The translations under genes and the position numbers were made by a program. From an uncultured bacterium (lineage in GTDB: Bacteria; Cyanobacteriota; Vampirovibrionia; Gastranaerophilales; Gastranaerophilaceae): a stretch of DNA of 64,000 nt. The notes beneath the pieces were generated by a model. That model was not told the origin of the DNA. It searched no databases and saw only the letters and a program-made list of their open reading frames with translations. The stretch is taken from assembly GCA_949284985.1 (NCBI GenBank), contig CASDWY010000024.1:1-64000 (forward strand), written 5' to 3'. Positions 44,607 to 54,525 of the stretch are shown here, piece after piece; position 1 is the first letter of the stretch; every line of letters begins with the position of its first letter.

Positions 44607-46001
44607 ATGGACATGCTTGAAATACAAAAAATTTGGTCATCAGTAATAGATGAACTTAAGCCACAAATACCTGCATCCAGTTTTGAACCCTGGTTTTTGC
44701 CGCTTTTGCCGCATTCATATGAGGAAGAAAAATTTTCAGTTTTAACAGGTCAATCTTTTTCTATTCAAATTTTAAAAAAATACAACTCACTCATTGAAGA
44801 TGCACTTGAAAAAGAAATTGGTAAACCAACACAATTTAATATCATTTATGATGAAAAACTTGCACAAAAACAAAACAAAAAATTACAAAAATTACTTGCC
44901 AAAGAAGAAAATACAGAAAAATTACTAAAAGATCCCTCTACAAAATACGACAATCTTAAAAAAATGCAATCTGCTCCAAAATTAAATTTAAAATACAAAT
45001 TTGAAAATTTTGTAGTAGGTGATAACAATAAATTTGCTTATGCGGCAAGCATGTCTGTTGCAAAAACCCCAGGAGAAAAATACAATCCATTATTTATATA
45101 CGGTGGCGCCGGATTAGGTAAAACTCATCTTATGCAAGCCATTGGTCATTATGTACTGTACAAACATCCTGAACTTAAAATAAAATTTGTTAAAACAGAA
45201 GAATTTGTAAATGATCTTATTTCTTCTATTCACAAAGGCATGGACAAAAACTCAGGCATGTCTGCTTTTCGTCAAAAATACAGAAATATTGATGTTTTGT
45301 TAATTGACGATATTCAATTTATCGAAGGCAAAGAAAGAACCGTTACAGAAATATTTAACACGTTTGAAGCCTTGCACAATGCCGGAAAACAAATTGTAAT
45401 AACTTCAGACAGAGAGCCAAAATATATTCAAAATCTTCCTGACAGGCTCCGAAGCAGATTTGAATGGGGTTTGATGGTGGATGTTCAACCACCTGATTTA
45501 GAAACCCGAATGGCTATTTTATGTAATCTCGCTAAAAATGATGAAATATCTTTACCATTAGATGTTATAGAGTTTCTAGCAAAAAGATTTTCACACAATG
45601 TTCGTGAACTTGAGGGCGCATATAATAGAGTAACTGCCTATGTTGGCGTATGTAATATTGAACTTAACGTTGAAAGTGTTAAACAAATTCTTAAAATATC
45701 AGAGACAGAAAAACAAATCACTCTCGACGAAATATTAAATACTGTAGCTTCATATTACAAACTTTCACCTAAAGACCTAAAAGGACAAACCAGATCCCAA
45801 AAACTTGCAAATGCCAGACAAATTGCAATATATATTTGTCGAGAATTAACAAATTTCAGTTTAAATGAAATTGGTGATTTCTTTGCTAGAAGACATCCAA
45901 CTATCATATACTCTTACGAAAAAATTAAAGAAGATATGCAATCCAACACATCTCTTCAAAATAGTATTAAAGAAATTACAAACAAGTTAAAAAATGAATA
46001 A
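44607..46001 (+). CDS. dnaA: Chromosomal replication initiator DnaA
   Basis: A 464-residue AAA+ initiator. Domain I starts MLEIQKIWSSVIDELKPQI; domain III has Walker A GGAGLGKTH, Walker B VLLIDDIQF and the PDRLRSRFEWGL sensor region. Domain IV ends with LKGQTRSQKLANARQIAIYICRELT and FARRHPTIIYSYEKI. In E. coli this last motif is FGGRDHTTVLHACRKI, so the base-contacting RDHT is changed to RRHPT with one residue fewer. Start is at 44607 or the next ATG 44613; neither has a clear binding site. dnaN is not adjacent and I see no DnaA-box cluster nearby. Confidence 0.95.
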   Translation: MDMLEIQKIWSSVIDELKPQIPASSFEPWFLPLLPHSYEEEKFSVLTGQSFSIQILKKYNSLIEDALEKEIGKPTQFNIIYDEKLAQKQNKKLQKLLAKEENTEKLLKDPSTKYDNLKKMQSAPKLNLKYKFENFVVGDNNKFAYAASMSVAKTPGEKYNPLFIYGGAGLGKTHLMQAIGHYVLYKHPELKIKFVKTEEFVNDLISSIHKGMDKNSGMSAFRQKYRNIDVLLIDDIQFIEGKERTVTEIFNTFEALHNAGKQIVITSDREPKYIQNLPDRLRSRFEWGLMVDVQPPDLETRMAILCNLAKNDEISLPLDVIEFLAKRFSHNVRELEGAYNRVTAYVGVCNIELNVESVKQILKISETEKQITLDEILNTVASYYKLSPKDLKGQTRSQKLANARQIAIYICRELTNFSLNEIGDFFARRHPTIIYSYEKIKEDMQSNTSLQNSIKEITNKLKNE

Positions 46002-46032
46002 ATTAATTCATACCAAACTATATGCATAAAAC

Positions 46033-46842
46033 CTATTTATTATAAGTAATTTGCTCCAAGCGCTCAATTGCTTTTTGTGCTTGAATATCATTTTGATTTA
46101 TGCTTAAACATTTTTGGTAATAGTCCATTGCTAAACTGAATTTTTGCATTCGTTCAAGTGCAGAAGCTATATTATAATAAGCATCAGCACAATATGGATT
46201 ACGCTTTATAACTGCTAAATTTGCTTTTATAGCATTTTTGTATTCACCTAAATCAAAATATATATTTCCCAGAGTATAAGAGGCTAAAACAAATCCACTA
46301 TCTTTTGAAATTATATCATTCAAAACCGCTATTGCTTCTTTATATTTACTATTTTTATATAAAAACTGCGCATATTTATATAAAAGTTCTATTCTTTCCG
46401 GATTATTAACAATTAGCTTTCTATATCTATTTTGTATTTTATTAAAATCACCATCTTTTTCTATGTTTTCAATATCTGTAATGTTAAATTTTTCTCTTTC
46501 AATAAAAGAAACTTTTTCTGTAGATTTTACATTATTAGAAGCAAAAGAAATATTATAAGTATTAGGAATTTTTCTTTTTTCAATATTACTTTTTACAACA
46601 GGTTCTTGATAATAAAGCTCTTTAATAGAAAGCATATAAATTGGTCTATAACCTTTTTGATAAAAAATATCATCATTTTTTTCAAATATCTTAGAGAACT
46701 TAAGAATTTCACTGAACTTTCTTTTAACTACAGACTCAAAGCCCAAATCATAATCCTGTGAAACTGTTGCACTCATCGGCATTGATAACGCACAATTAAC
46801 TGTTAACAATAAAACTGTTATTAAAAATAAATATTTTTTCAT
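46033..46842 (-). CDS. Secreted TPR protein
   Basis: A 269-residue protein from the ATG at 46842, preceded by GGAG. It has a signal peptide (MKKYLFLITVLLLTVNCALS) and a charged middle region without clear fold. Three to four TPR units lie at about 150-265 (ELLYKYAQFLYKNSKYKEAIAVLNDII, ASYTLGNIYFDLGEYKNAIKANLAVI). Probably a periplasmic scaffold; partner unknown. It converges on dnaA. Confidence 0.75.
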   Translation of the reverse strand: MKKYLFLITVLLLTVNCALSMPMSATVSQDYDLGFESVVKRKFSEILKFSKIFEKNDDIFYQKGYRPIYMLSIKELYYQEPVVKSNIEKRKIPNTYNISFASNNVKSTEKVSFIEREKFNITDIENIEKDGDFNKIQNRYRKLIVNNPERIELLYKYAQFLYKNSKYKEAIAVLNDIISKDSGFVLASYTLGNIYFDLGEYKNAIKANLAVIKRNPYCADAYYNIASALERMQKFSLAMDYYQKCLSINQNDIQAQKAIERLEQITYNK

Positions 46843-46891
46843 AAGATACTCCACTATACAGTGTAAATAAGATTTTAAAAAGGTCAAATAT

Positions 46892-46920
46892 TTTACATAA
46901 CTACATTTTTAGCCTATACT
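46892..46920 (+). promoter_or_regulatory. Promoter placed for a leaderless U32-gene transcript
   Basis: TTTACA (46892-46897), a 17-base spacer and TATACT (46915-46920), ending 6 bases before the ATG at 46927. Confidence 0.6.
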
Positions 46921-46926
46921 CTACAT

Positions 46927-48750
46927 ATGTACAGCTCCAAAAAACCAATAGAATTACTTGCTCCTGCAAAAGACAAAAAATGTGCTTTTGCCGCAATAAA
47001 CTGCGGAGCAGACGCAATTTATATAGGTGCAATAGACTTTGGAGCAAGAAAAAATGCTTGCAATTCCTTAGAAGATTTAAAAGAAGTTATTAATTATGCA
47101 CATAAGTTCAATGTGAAAGTTTTTGTAACTCTCAACACAATTCTATTTGACAATGAATTAAAAAACGCAAAAAAATTAATTGAAAAATTGTACGAACTGA
47201 ACACAGACGCAATAATAATTCAAGATATGGGCATTTTAGAACTTGATATTCCACCAATTAACCTTCATGCAAGCACACAATGCAACAACTCGAATATTCA
47301 AAAAATAAAATTTCTTGAAGAAATAGGATTTCAACGCGCAATTTTAGCAAGAGAACTTTCAATAGAACAAATTAAAAATATTTCAGCTCAAACGAATATA
47401 GAACTTGAAGCATTTATCCATGGTGCATTGTGCGTCTCATATAGCGGACAATGCTATTTAAGCTACGCAATAGGCGGACGCTCGGCAAACAGAGGTGAAT
47501 GCGCCCAACCTTGCAGAAAACCATACTCTCTTATTGATGGAGAAGGTAAAAAAATTATTGATAAAACACATCTTTTATGTTTAAAAGACTTAAATGTATC
47601 AGACTACTTAGAAGAAATGATTTTGGCAGGAGTTACCTCATTTAAAATCGAAGGACGTTTAAAAGATGAAAATTATATAAAAAATACTGTAAGTTTTTAT
47701 AGAGAAAAAATAGACAATATATTAATAAAACACAATCTAAAACGTTCATCACAAGGAGTCTCAATCAAAGATTTTGTGCCTAACTTAAATAAAACTTTCA
47801 ATCGTGGATTTTGTTCATATTTTTTAAAAGGCAGAAACACAAACATAACATCGTTTCTCTCGCCTAAAAATATCGGAGAATTAGTTGGAACAGTAAAAAA
47901 TATTTATAAAAATACTTCCTTTACCCTTTGTAATGGAGAATTAAATCAAAATGACGGCATAACTTTTTTTGACAAAGACAATAATTTATGTGGAACCAAA
48001 ATAGAAAAAAGCATAAATGGAATTTACACACCAACTTCACTAAAAAATATCGCCCAAGGAACAAAAATTTATAAAAATATTGACTATAAATTTATAAAAA
48101 AACTCGAAAAAAGTTTACCCACAAGAAAAATCCCAATCACTATAGATGTAAAAATTAACGAAGAACACATTCAAATTAAAATTAAAGACTTTTATGACAA
48201 TGACCTAAACATTAATATTCCAAACCAATTTGAAAAAGCTGAAAATCAAATCAAAGCAACAGAAAACATTAAAAAACAATTATCAAAAACAGGTGATACA
48301 GAATTTATCGTAACAGATATAAATTTTGAAGCTACAACAATACCTTTTATTCAAATTAATAAAATAAATGAAATAAGACGTAAAATAATACAAGATTTCC
48401 AAGAAATAAGACAAAAAAACTATAAAATAAAAAAACAACCACAAATAAATTACCCACAAATTTATAATAAAATGTTAGATTATAAATACAACATAACAAA
48501 TGAGCTTGCGAAAAAATTTTATGAAAAATGCGGCGCAAAAATTATTGAATATGGTTTAGAACATCCAACTCAAAAAAACTTTAAAGATAAAACCGTTATG
48601 ACAACTAAACACTGCATTCGTTATTCATTAAATCTATGCTCTAAAAACGGGAAAAAAATTAAAGAACCACTATATTTAATTGACGAAACAGGAAAAAAAT
48701 ATAAACTAAAATTTGATTGTAAAAATTGTATTATGGAGATAAAATTTTAA
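46927..48750 (+). CDS. Peptidase U32 family protein (RlhA-like)
   Basis: A 607-residue protein with the U32 core: IELLAPAKDKKCAFAAINCGADAIYIG at the start, then EAFIHGALCVSYSGQCYLSYAIGGRSANRGECAQPCRKPY (about 161-200) with the four conserved Cys, and TSFKIEGRLKDENYI. The long C-terminal half matches the layout of family members with the DUF3656-type collagenase-like domain. Known relatives (E. coli RlhA, TrhP) are Fe-S-dependent RNA hydroxylation factors for 23S rRNA C2501 or tRNA; RlhA-like is the better fit by length. The late Cys (LKFDCKNCIMEI) may be an added metal site. It has no Shine-Dalgarno site. Confidence 0.85.
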   Translation: MYSSKKPIELLAPAKDKKCAFAAINCGADAIYIGAIDFGARKNACNSLEDLKEVINYAHKFNVKVFVTLNTILFDNELKNAKKLIEKLYELNTDAIIIQDMGILELDIPPINLHASTQCNNSNIQKIKFLEEIGFQRAILARELSIEQIKNISAQTNIELEAFIHGALCVSYSGQCYLSYAIGGRSANRGECAQPCRKPYSLIDGEGKKIIDKTHLLCLKDLNVSDYLEEMILAGVTSFKIEGRLKDENYIKNTVSFYREKIDNILIKHNLKRSSQGVSIKDFVPNLNKTFNRGFCSYFLKGRNTNITSFLSPKNIGELVGTVKNIYKNTSFTLCNGELNQNDGITFFDKDNNLCGTKIEKSINGIYTPTSLKNIAQGTKIYKNIDYKFIKKLEKSLPTRKIPITIDVKINEEHIQIKIKDFYDNDLNINIPNQFEKAENQIKATENIKKQLSKTGDTEFIVTDINFEATTIPFIQINKINEIRRKIIQDFQEIRQKNYKIKKQPQINYPQIYNKMLDYKYNITNELAKKFYEKCGAKIIEYGLEHPTQKNFKDKTVMTTKHCIRYSLNLCSKNGKKIKEPLYLIDETGKKYKLKFDCKNCIMEIKF

Positions 48751-48752
48751 TT

Positions 48753-49784
48753 ATGACAGAAAATATAGAATTATCAATAATAATCCCAGTTTACAACACC
48801 AAAAATTATTTACCACAATGTCTTGACTCTATTCTCAGCCAAACAAATAATAATATAGAAATTATTTGTGTAAATGATGGCTCAACAGACTCTTCACTTG
48901 AAATTCTCAAAAAATATCAAAATCAAAATGAAAATATACAAATTATTAATCAAAAAAATAAAGGAGCAGGAGCCGCTCGTAATAAAGGACTAGCTTGCGC
49001 AAAAGGAAAATATGTTTTATTCATAGATTCAGATGATTGGATTAATCAAAACTTAATAAACACTATTTTGGATTACACCCAAACAACTAATTGTGATATA
49101 TTTTGTTTTAACGGTGCATTATTTGATAACAAAAAACAAAAATTTAATGGAGAAACTTTTTTTCATCCCAATAACATAAATCCAGTATTACAAAAATATA
49201 GCCTTTGTTCGCATAAAGATTTCTCTCACATATTTTACAATAATCTATCCTCGGTAAACAAAGCATATAAAAGAGAGTTTTTATTAAAAAATAATATCCG
49301 GTTTCCGGAAAATATTCATTTTGAAGATTGGATTTTTCATCATAAAACATTGTTTAAAACAGAAAAAATTGCAGTTATAAAAGAACCTCTTTACTATTAT
49401 AGAATTGGCCAACCCAATTCATTTGTAACAAAAATGAAAAAAAACCGAAGTATTTTCGATTTATTTCAAGTTCTTAAACAATATAAAACCATCTTAAAAG
49501 ACACAAATTTGTATAGTTATTATCAAGAAACCTATGAAAATTATATGGTCTGGATTTTAAAAATAAAATTTATTTTTGATGTACAATTTATGCTTAAGAA
49601 AGAATTTTTGAACCAAACTAAATCTTTTTTGAACGAAGAAATAACCCAAATTAATCAAAATAATCTTCTTGATGAAGAAAACAAAGAATTTTTATATACA
49701 ATTAACAACTTTAACTGGTTAAGCTGTTGGTTCAAGTATTATACACTGTACAAAATACAAAAAATAATTAAAAAATTATATTAA
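48753..49784 (+). CDS. Family 2 glycosyltransferase
   Basis: A 343-residue enzyme starting MTENIELSIIIPVYNTKNYLPQCLDSIL, the GT2 N-terminus. It continues with IICVNDGSTDSSLEIL, NKGAGAARNKGLACAKGKYVLFIDSDDWI (the DSDD metal motif) and a later HFEDWIFHH. The C-terminal 120 residues are helical and not membrane-spanning. Sugar and acceptor are unknown; surface polysaccharide or protein glycosylation is likely. The start at 48753 follows a GGAG site that lies inside the end of the U32 gene, two bases past its stop. Confidence 0.9.
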   Translation: MTENIELSIIIPVYNTKNYLPQCLDSILSQTNNNIEIICVNDGSTDSSLEILKKYQNQNENIQIINQKNKGAGAARNKGLACAKGKYVLFIDSDDWINQNLINTILDYTQTTNCDIFCFNGALFDNKKQKFNGETFFHPNNINPVLQKYSLCSHKDFSHIFYNNLSSVNKAYKREFLLKNNIRFPENIHFEDWIFHHKTLFKTEKIAVIKEPLYYYRIGQPNSFVTKMKKNRSIFDLFQVLKQYKTILKDTNLYSYYQETYENYMVWILKIKFIFDVQFMLKKEFLNQTKSFLNEEITQINQNNLLDEENKEFLYTINNFNWLSCWFKYYTLYKIQKIIKKLY

Positions 49785-49786
49785 TA

Positions 49787-51067
49787 TTAAAGCAGAATTC
49801 CCGCAATACAAGCTGAAATATATGAAGCAAAAGTTCCACAAATAAGAGCTTTAAAGCCTAATAAAGCTAAATCTTTACGCCTAGTTGGAGCGAGCTCGCC
49901 AATACCACCAAGTTGAATTGCTATAGACCCTAAATTGGCAAATCCGCACAAAGCAAATGTAGCAATAATAATACTTTTAGGTGAAAGCGTTGATTGGATA
50001 GCAGATAAATCCATGTAAGCAATAAACTCATTAAATACAAGTTTAGTACCCATAAGCGAACCAACTATAGAAGACTCATTAAGCGGAACACCCATTATAT
50101 ATGCAAATACTGAAAAAACAGCACCCAAAATTTCTTTCATAGACAAATGCAAAAAATCTATACCTATAAATTGCGCAGGTAAATGACAAATATTTACCCA
50201 AAATAATCCAATATAACCCAAAACCCAATCAATCATATGAATAAGAGCAATTAAAGCAATTAACATTGCTATAACGTTTATTGAAACTCGCATACCATCA
50301 GAAGCACCATGAGCAATCGCATCAATAAGATTTACATAATTTTGTTTAATCTCTATTTTAACATCATTTTTTGTTTGAGACTCTTCTGTTTCGGGAAAAA
50401 CTATCTTAGAAACAACAAGAGCACCCGGCGCAGCCATAATACTTGCAGAAAGCAAATACTCCGCAGGAATACCCATACCTATATACATAGCCATAACTCC
50501 GCCGGCAATGCATGCCATTGAACCGGTCATTGATGCTAACAGCTCAGACATTGTCATTGTTGAAAGATATGGTTTTATCATAATTTGAGCTTCTACTTGT
50601 CCTACAAAAGCACTTGCAACATTTGAAAGTGCCTCAGCTCCTGAAATGTTCATAATTTTATACATAATTTTAGCAAATATATAGACTATTTTTTGCATTA
50701 CACCTATATAATACAAAATATTAACTATAATAAGTACAAATATAATAGTCGGAATAAGTTTAAGCGCAAAAATAAAATCACCGCCAACACCAAATACTTC
50801 TACAAGTTTTTCCGGCTTAGCTGTTAATGCACCAAAAACAAAATTTCCGCCTTGATTTGCAAAATTTAATATTTTTTCTACAAATAAACCCGCTTTATAA
50901 AATATTACTTGCCCTGGAACTGTTTTAAGTACAAATACTGCTAACAAAATCTGTAATAAAAATCCCGAAATTACTGTTTTTAAACTTATTTTCTTTTTAT
51001 TGTTAGACATCAAAAAACATATTGCCAAAATAACTACAATTCCAATTAAACCAAAAAATCTATTCAT
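49787..51067 (-). CDS. nupC: Concentrative nucleoside transporter (NupC family)
   Basis: A 426-residue inner-membrane cation:nucleoside symporter with about ten hydrophobic segments. Family blocks are SAFVGQVEAQIMIKPYL, TGSMACIAGGVMAMYIGMGIPAEYLLSASIMAAPGALVVSKI and FALCGFANLGSIAIQLGGIGELAPTRR. It would import nucleosides for salvage. GAGAGTG precedes the ATG. It stands alone on the minus strand. Confidence 0.95.
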   Translation of the reverse strand: MNRFFGLIGIVVILAICFLMSNNKKKISLKTVISGFLLQILLAVFVLKTVPGQVIFYKAGLFVEKILNFANQGGNFVFGALTAKPEKLVEVFGVGGDFIFALKLIPTIIFVLIIVNILYYIGVMQKIVYIFAKIMYKIMNISGAEALSNVASAFVGQVEAQIMIKPYLSTMTMSELLASMTGSMACIAGGVMAMYIGMGIPAEYLLSASIMAAPGALVVSKIVFPETEESQTKNDVKIEIKQNYVNLIDAIAHGASDGMRVSINVIAMLIALIALIHMIDWVLGYIGLFWVNICHLPAQFIGIDFLHLSMKEILGAVFSVFAYIMGVPLNESSIVGSLMGTKLVFNEFIAYMDLSAIQSTLSPKSIIIATFALCGFANLGSIAIQLGGIGELAPTRRKDLALLGFKALICGTFASYISACIAGILL

Positions 51068-51131
51068 ATATCACTCTCTTTTTTTGTTCTTATTTTACAA
51101 AAAAAATTAATGAAATAAAAGTAAAATAAAT

Positions 51132-51686
51132 TTAATCTGAAATTTTATATGCAACTAACAATCCAGCAGGCAAATCCAAAATTTCTACTTGATATTTTTC
51201 ATTATTTTTTATTGCATCAACAAAAGGTTGAACTTTTTGAGGGTGTGACGTAATATTATCCGCAGTAATAATTCCACCTTTTTTCAAATATTTATCAACT
51301 AATTGAAAAAATTCAATATATTGACCTTTATTAGCATCCAAAAAAACAAAATCAAGTGGATCTTTCCATTGTTTTAAAACATCAACTCCGGAACCCAAAA
51401 TAGGATTAATAACTTCTGCTAAACCACATTTTTCAAAATTTTCTATAGCAATACATTGTCTTTTTTCCCAAAACTCAATAGTAGAAAGCTTACCTTTATT
51501 TTCCTTAAACGCTAATCCCAGCCATATCCCGGAATAGCCATTAGATGTCCCTATTTCTAAACCGTTTTTGCATCCTGCAATTTTTACAAGCATATTAAGA
51601 AAATTACCACTTTGTCTAGAAACATTCCAAAAATCTGTTTGCGTTTCTTCTAATTTACAAAGAGTTTCTTCTACAATATTATTCAT
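51132..51686 (-). CDS. SAM-dependent O-methyltransferase (family 3-like)
   Basis: A 184-residue methyltransferase. The SAM-binding loop is LEIGTSNGYSGIWLGLA, motif II region KLSTIEFWEKR, and the metal/catechol-type Asp block DFVFLDANKGQYIEFFQLVDKYLKKGGIITADN. This is close to bacterial caffeoyl-CoA/catechol O-methyltransferase-like proteins. The acceptor is unknown. Its start overlaps the stop of the beta-propeller gene (TAATG at 51686). Confidence 0.85.
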   Translation of the reverse strand: MNNIVEETLCKLEETQTDFWNVSRQSGNFLNMLVKIAGCKNGLEIGTSNGYSGIWLGLAFKENKGKLSTIEFWEKRQCIAIENFEKCGLAEVINPILGSGVDVLKQWKDPLDFVFLDANKGQYIEFFQLVDKYLKKGGIITADNITSHPQKVQPFVDAIKNNEKYQVEILDLPAGLLVAYKISD

Positions 51687-53356
51687 TATAAAGACTCCGA
51701 AGTAGATTCTTTAGAGTATGATTTAGGTGGTGCTAACTTTTTCGAAGATGGAGATGTAGTTTTTTGAACATCAGTTTTATCCACAACCGTTAATGTCGTC
51801 ATTTGCAAATCTATTGGATTTACTTGCAAAACAGCTTGTTTATCTAAATCAAAGATTACATATTTTTTTTCTACAACATTAGTTATCAAAACTAAATTAC
51901 TATTCTTAATTTTGTTAAATTTATTTGAAAATCCGGAAACCCCCAGAGTAACATTCCTTTCAATTTTATTTGTCACCGGATCAAAAATATCTATAGAATT
52001 TGTTAAAGCACTTAGAATAAATATTTTCCCACTTTCGTAAAGCATATCAACCGGCTTTATTGAGGTAGAAACAGTTTCACCATTCTCTACATAATTTAAC
52101 TTTTCTAAATCTTCTTGTTGTTTTTTAAAAAAGTTTTTTGTAGCAGAACCTCTTGCTATAAAAGCACTTTTAATATAAAAAGATTTTTTAGAACCAAGAA
52201 CTTCTTGATTTTCTTCATTTTTTTCTATTATAAATTCTTGATATGGCAAAATTCTCAGTGCGTTTTTTGTTCTACTTAAAACATATATTTTATCATCAAG
52301 AATTGCAAGTTTTGAAGCATTGGCAACATTGCACTGATAAATATTAACATAATTATTATTAAGCTCAACAGAATATATATCTCCGCTTGAACTATCTTGA
52401 TAAATCAATTTTGTTTCGTCAACAGACAAATTGATTTTTTCCGGTAAACCTTTCACTTGTATTTGTTTAGTTAATGTCATTGATGGAACATCAATTACAT
52501 ATAAATTAGAACTCTTATTTGAAACAACATATGCCAGTTTTTCATCTTTAGTTAAAATAATTTCGTCAGGTTCTACACCCAAATCAATTTGTTTAGCAAT
52601 TTCTTCATTCTGAATATCCACTACATCTATATAAGTTTTACCATTTGTCGCTACTAGTAGAAATTTACCCGAAATATCTTTAACCGTTTTTGGAATACTA
52701 TCAAGCTTAAGAGTATATTGAACATCTCTTAAATCCGAAGGCATTATATATATAAAATTAGAATTAAAATTTGTGATAAAAAATTGTTTATCTTGCAATT
52801 GCGGAATAACATTGACTTTTTGAGGAGTTTTAGGTAACTCATCTTTTTGAGCCAAAGATTGTTTGTTTTTTTTAGCAGAATCTATTTGTAAATTAGAACT
52901 TAGCGGAATATTCAAATTGCCTAAAATTCCTATTAAAGAGTCAGGAAGGACTAACCCTTTCGGCACAAGCAAATCTTGCGGCAATATTCCGGAACGAACT
53001 TCTATCGGTAAATCTTGAAGTTCAGTTACTGTAAGTCCTTTGTTTTTTTCTTTTATCAGCTTTAACAAACAATAATTATTATTAAATATAATAATTTCAG
53101 GTTTTTTAGCAAAAGTTTTGTTTGCCGGATATGTATATTTAACCCCAAATTCAGCATCTTTTACTGAAATAGCAGGAATTAAAGGTAAATAAAATGTTCC
53201 ATCAGGAAGTGTAACTAAACCATCAAAACGAATAGTCGCATTAGGCGAATTTTGTAGAATATAATTTTTAATTTCAGGTGGAAGTTGAGTTGCAAACACA
53301 GGCTGCACAAATAACATTACTACTACTATCACTAATGAAATTAAATATTTTTTCAT
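51686..53356 (-). CDS. Secreted YVTN/YncE-type beta-propeller protein
   Basis: A 556-residue protein with a signal peptide (residues 1-22, ending FVQPVFA). Residues 25-150 hold an N-terminal domain. Residues about 200-510 carry propeller repeats such as YIDVVDIQNEEIAKQIDLGVEPDEIILTKDEKLAYVVSN and LYVIDVPSMTLTKQIQVKGLPEKINLS, the YVTN pattern. The C-terminal 30 residues are Ser/Lys/Pro-rich. Likely periplasmic or surface-bound; ligand unknown. It follows dnaJ by about 20 bases, so it may share the heat-shock transcript. Confidence 0.75.
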   Translation of the reverse strand: MKKYLISLVIVVVMLFVQPVFATQLPPEIKNYILQNSPNATIRFDGLVTLPDGTFYLPLIPAISVKDAEFGVKYTYPANKTFAKKPEIIIFNNNYCLLKLIKEKNKGLTVTELQDLPIEVRSGILPQDLLVPKGLVLPDSLIGILGNLNIPLSSNLQIDSAKKNKQSLAQKDELPKTPQKVNVIPQLQDKQFFITNFNSNFIYIMPSDLRDVQYTLKLDSIPKTVKDISGKFLLVATNGKTYIDVVDIQNEEIAKQIDLGVEPDEIILTKDEKLAYVVSNKSSNLYVIDVPSMTLTKQIQVKGLPEKINLSVDETKLIYQDSSSGDIYSVELNNNYVNIYQCNVANASKLAILDDKIYVLSRTKNALRILPYQEFIIEKNEENQEVLGSKKSFYIKSAFIARGSATKNFFKKQQEDLEKLNYVENGETVSTSIKPVDMLYESGKIFILSALTNSIDIFDPVTNKIERNVTLGVSGFSNKFNKIKNSNLVLITNVVEKKYVIFDLDKQAVLQVNPIDLQMTTLTVVDKTDVQKTTSPSSKKLAPPKSYSKESTSESL

Positions 53357-53377
53357 GCTTCTTCCTATCTCAAATTT

Positions 53378-54508
53378 TTAACTATGCAGCGCTTTTTTAA
53401 ATCGATTTAAAATGCTTTCTTCGTTCACTTCTTTTCCTGTTGAAAGTTCAAACAAACGTGAATATAATTTTTTTTCTTCTTCTGAAAGCGTTTTTGGTGT
53501 CACAATTTTTAAGACAACATAATGATTTCCACGCTTTGTAGGATTATTAATATAAGGAACACCCGCACCTTTTAAGGTAATTATTTTACCACTTTCTGCT
53601 CCTGGTGGTATAGAAATTTTTCTATCACCATCAAGCGTTTGAATATTTATCTCATCACCTAAAACAGCTTGCGGAACAGAAATATCAATCTCTGAATATA
53701 TATCAACATTTTTTCGTTTTAAAAATTTATGCTCTTTAACATACAAAACTATATATAAATCGCCACTTGGACCACCATTTTTTCCGGCATCACCTTCTTG
53801 TGCAACTCTTATTTTAGCTCCATTATCGACACCTTTAGGAATTTTTACGTTCAATTTTTTCTCATGCTCAACACTGCCTGAACCATTACAAACCTTACAA
53901 GGCTTTGTAATCTTTTGACCGTAGCCACCACAATTTGGACAAGTACTTATTTGAGTAAACTGTCCCATAATTGTATTAGTAACTTGTTGAACTCTGCCGG
54001 AGCCGCCACATGTTGGACAAACCTCAGGCTTTGAACCAGGTTCAGTTCCTGTTCCATTACATGCCTCACATTTTTCTAGATGGTCAATTTTTATTTCCTT
54101 TTCAACTCCAAAAATAGCTTCTTCAAACTCAAGCTCTAAATCCAGTCGAATATCACCACCTCTTTGAGGTGCATTTGGATCTTGATTATAACCTGTAGAA
54201 AAACCAAATCCGCCAAAGAAACTTTCAAAAATATCATTTAAATTTCCATAACCTGCATCAAAAGGACCTTGCGAACTATAACCAGCATTAGACAAGCCCT
54301 CTTCTCCCCAGCGATCATATACTGAACGTTTTTCATCATCCATTAATGTTTCGTATGCTTTTCCTATAGCTTTAAATTTTTCTTCTGCATCCGGAGCTTT
54401 ATTAATATCCGGATGATATTTTCGAGCTTTTTTTCTAAAGGCTGCCTTTATTTCATCTTTTGTTGCTGTTTTCGAAACTTCTAATAATTCGTAATAATCC
54501 ACTGTCAT
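53378..54508 (-). CDS. dnaJ: Co-chaperone DnaJ
   Basis: A 376-residue type I J-protein, partner of DnaK. The J domain (1-70) has the HPD motif in KYHPDINKAPDAEEKF. A Gly/Phe region (75-115) follows, then the zinc domain with four Cys-rich repeats (CEACNGTG, CPTCGGSG, CPNCGGYG, CKVCNGSG) and the client-binding C-terminal domain (GDLYIVLYVKEHKFLKRK). All parts are intact. It lies 17 bases after grpE. dnaK and hrcA are not in the window. Confidence 0.97.
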   Translation of the reverse strand: MTVDYYELLEVSKTATKDEIKAAFRKKARKYHPDINKAPDAEEKFKAIGKAYETLMDDEKRSVYDRWGEEGLSNAGYSSQGPFDAGYGNLNDIFESFFGGFGFSTGYNQDPNAPQRGGDIRLDLELEFEEAIFGVEKEIKIDHLEKCEACNGTGTEPGSKPEVCPTCGGSGRVQQVTNTIMGQFTQISTCPNCGGYGQKITKPCKVCNGSGSVEHEKKLNVKIPKGVDNGAKIRVAQEGDAGKNGGPSGDLYIVLYVKEHKFLKRKNVDIYSEIDISVPQAVLGDEINIQTLDGDRKISIPPGAESGKIITLKGAGVPYINNPTKRGNHYVVLKIVTPKTLSEEEKKLYSRLFELSTGKEVNEESILNRFKKALHS

Positions 54509-54525
54509 CTTCTTTTCCGTTGTTA

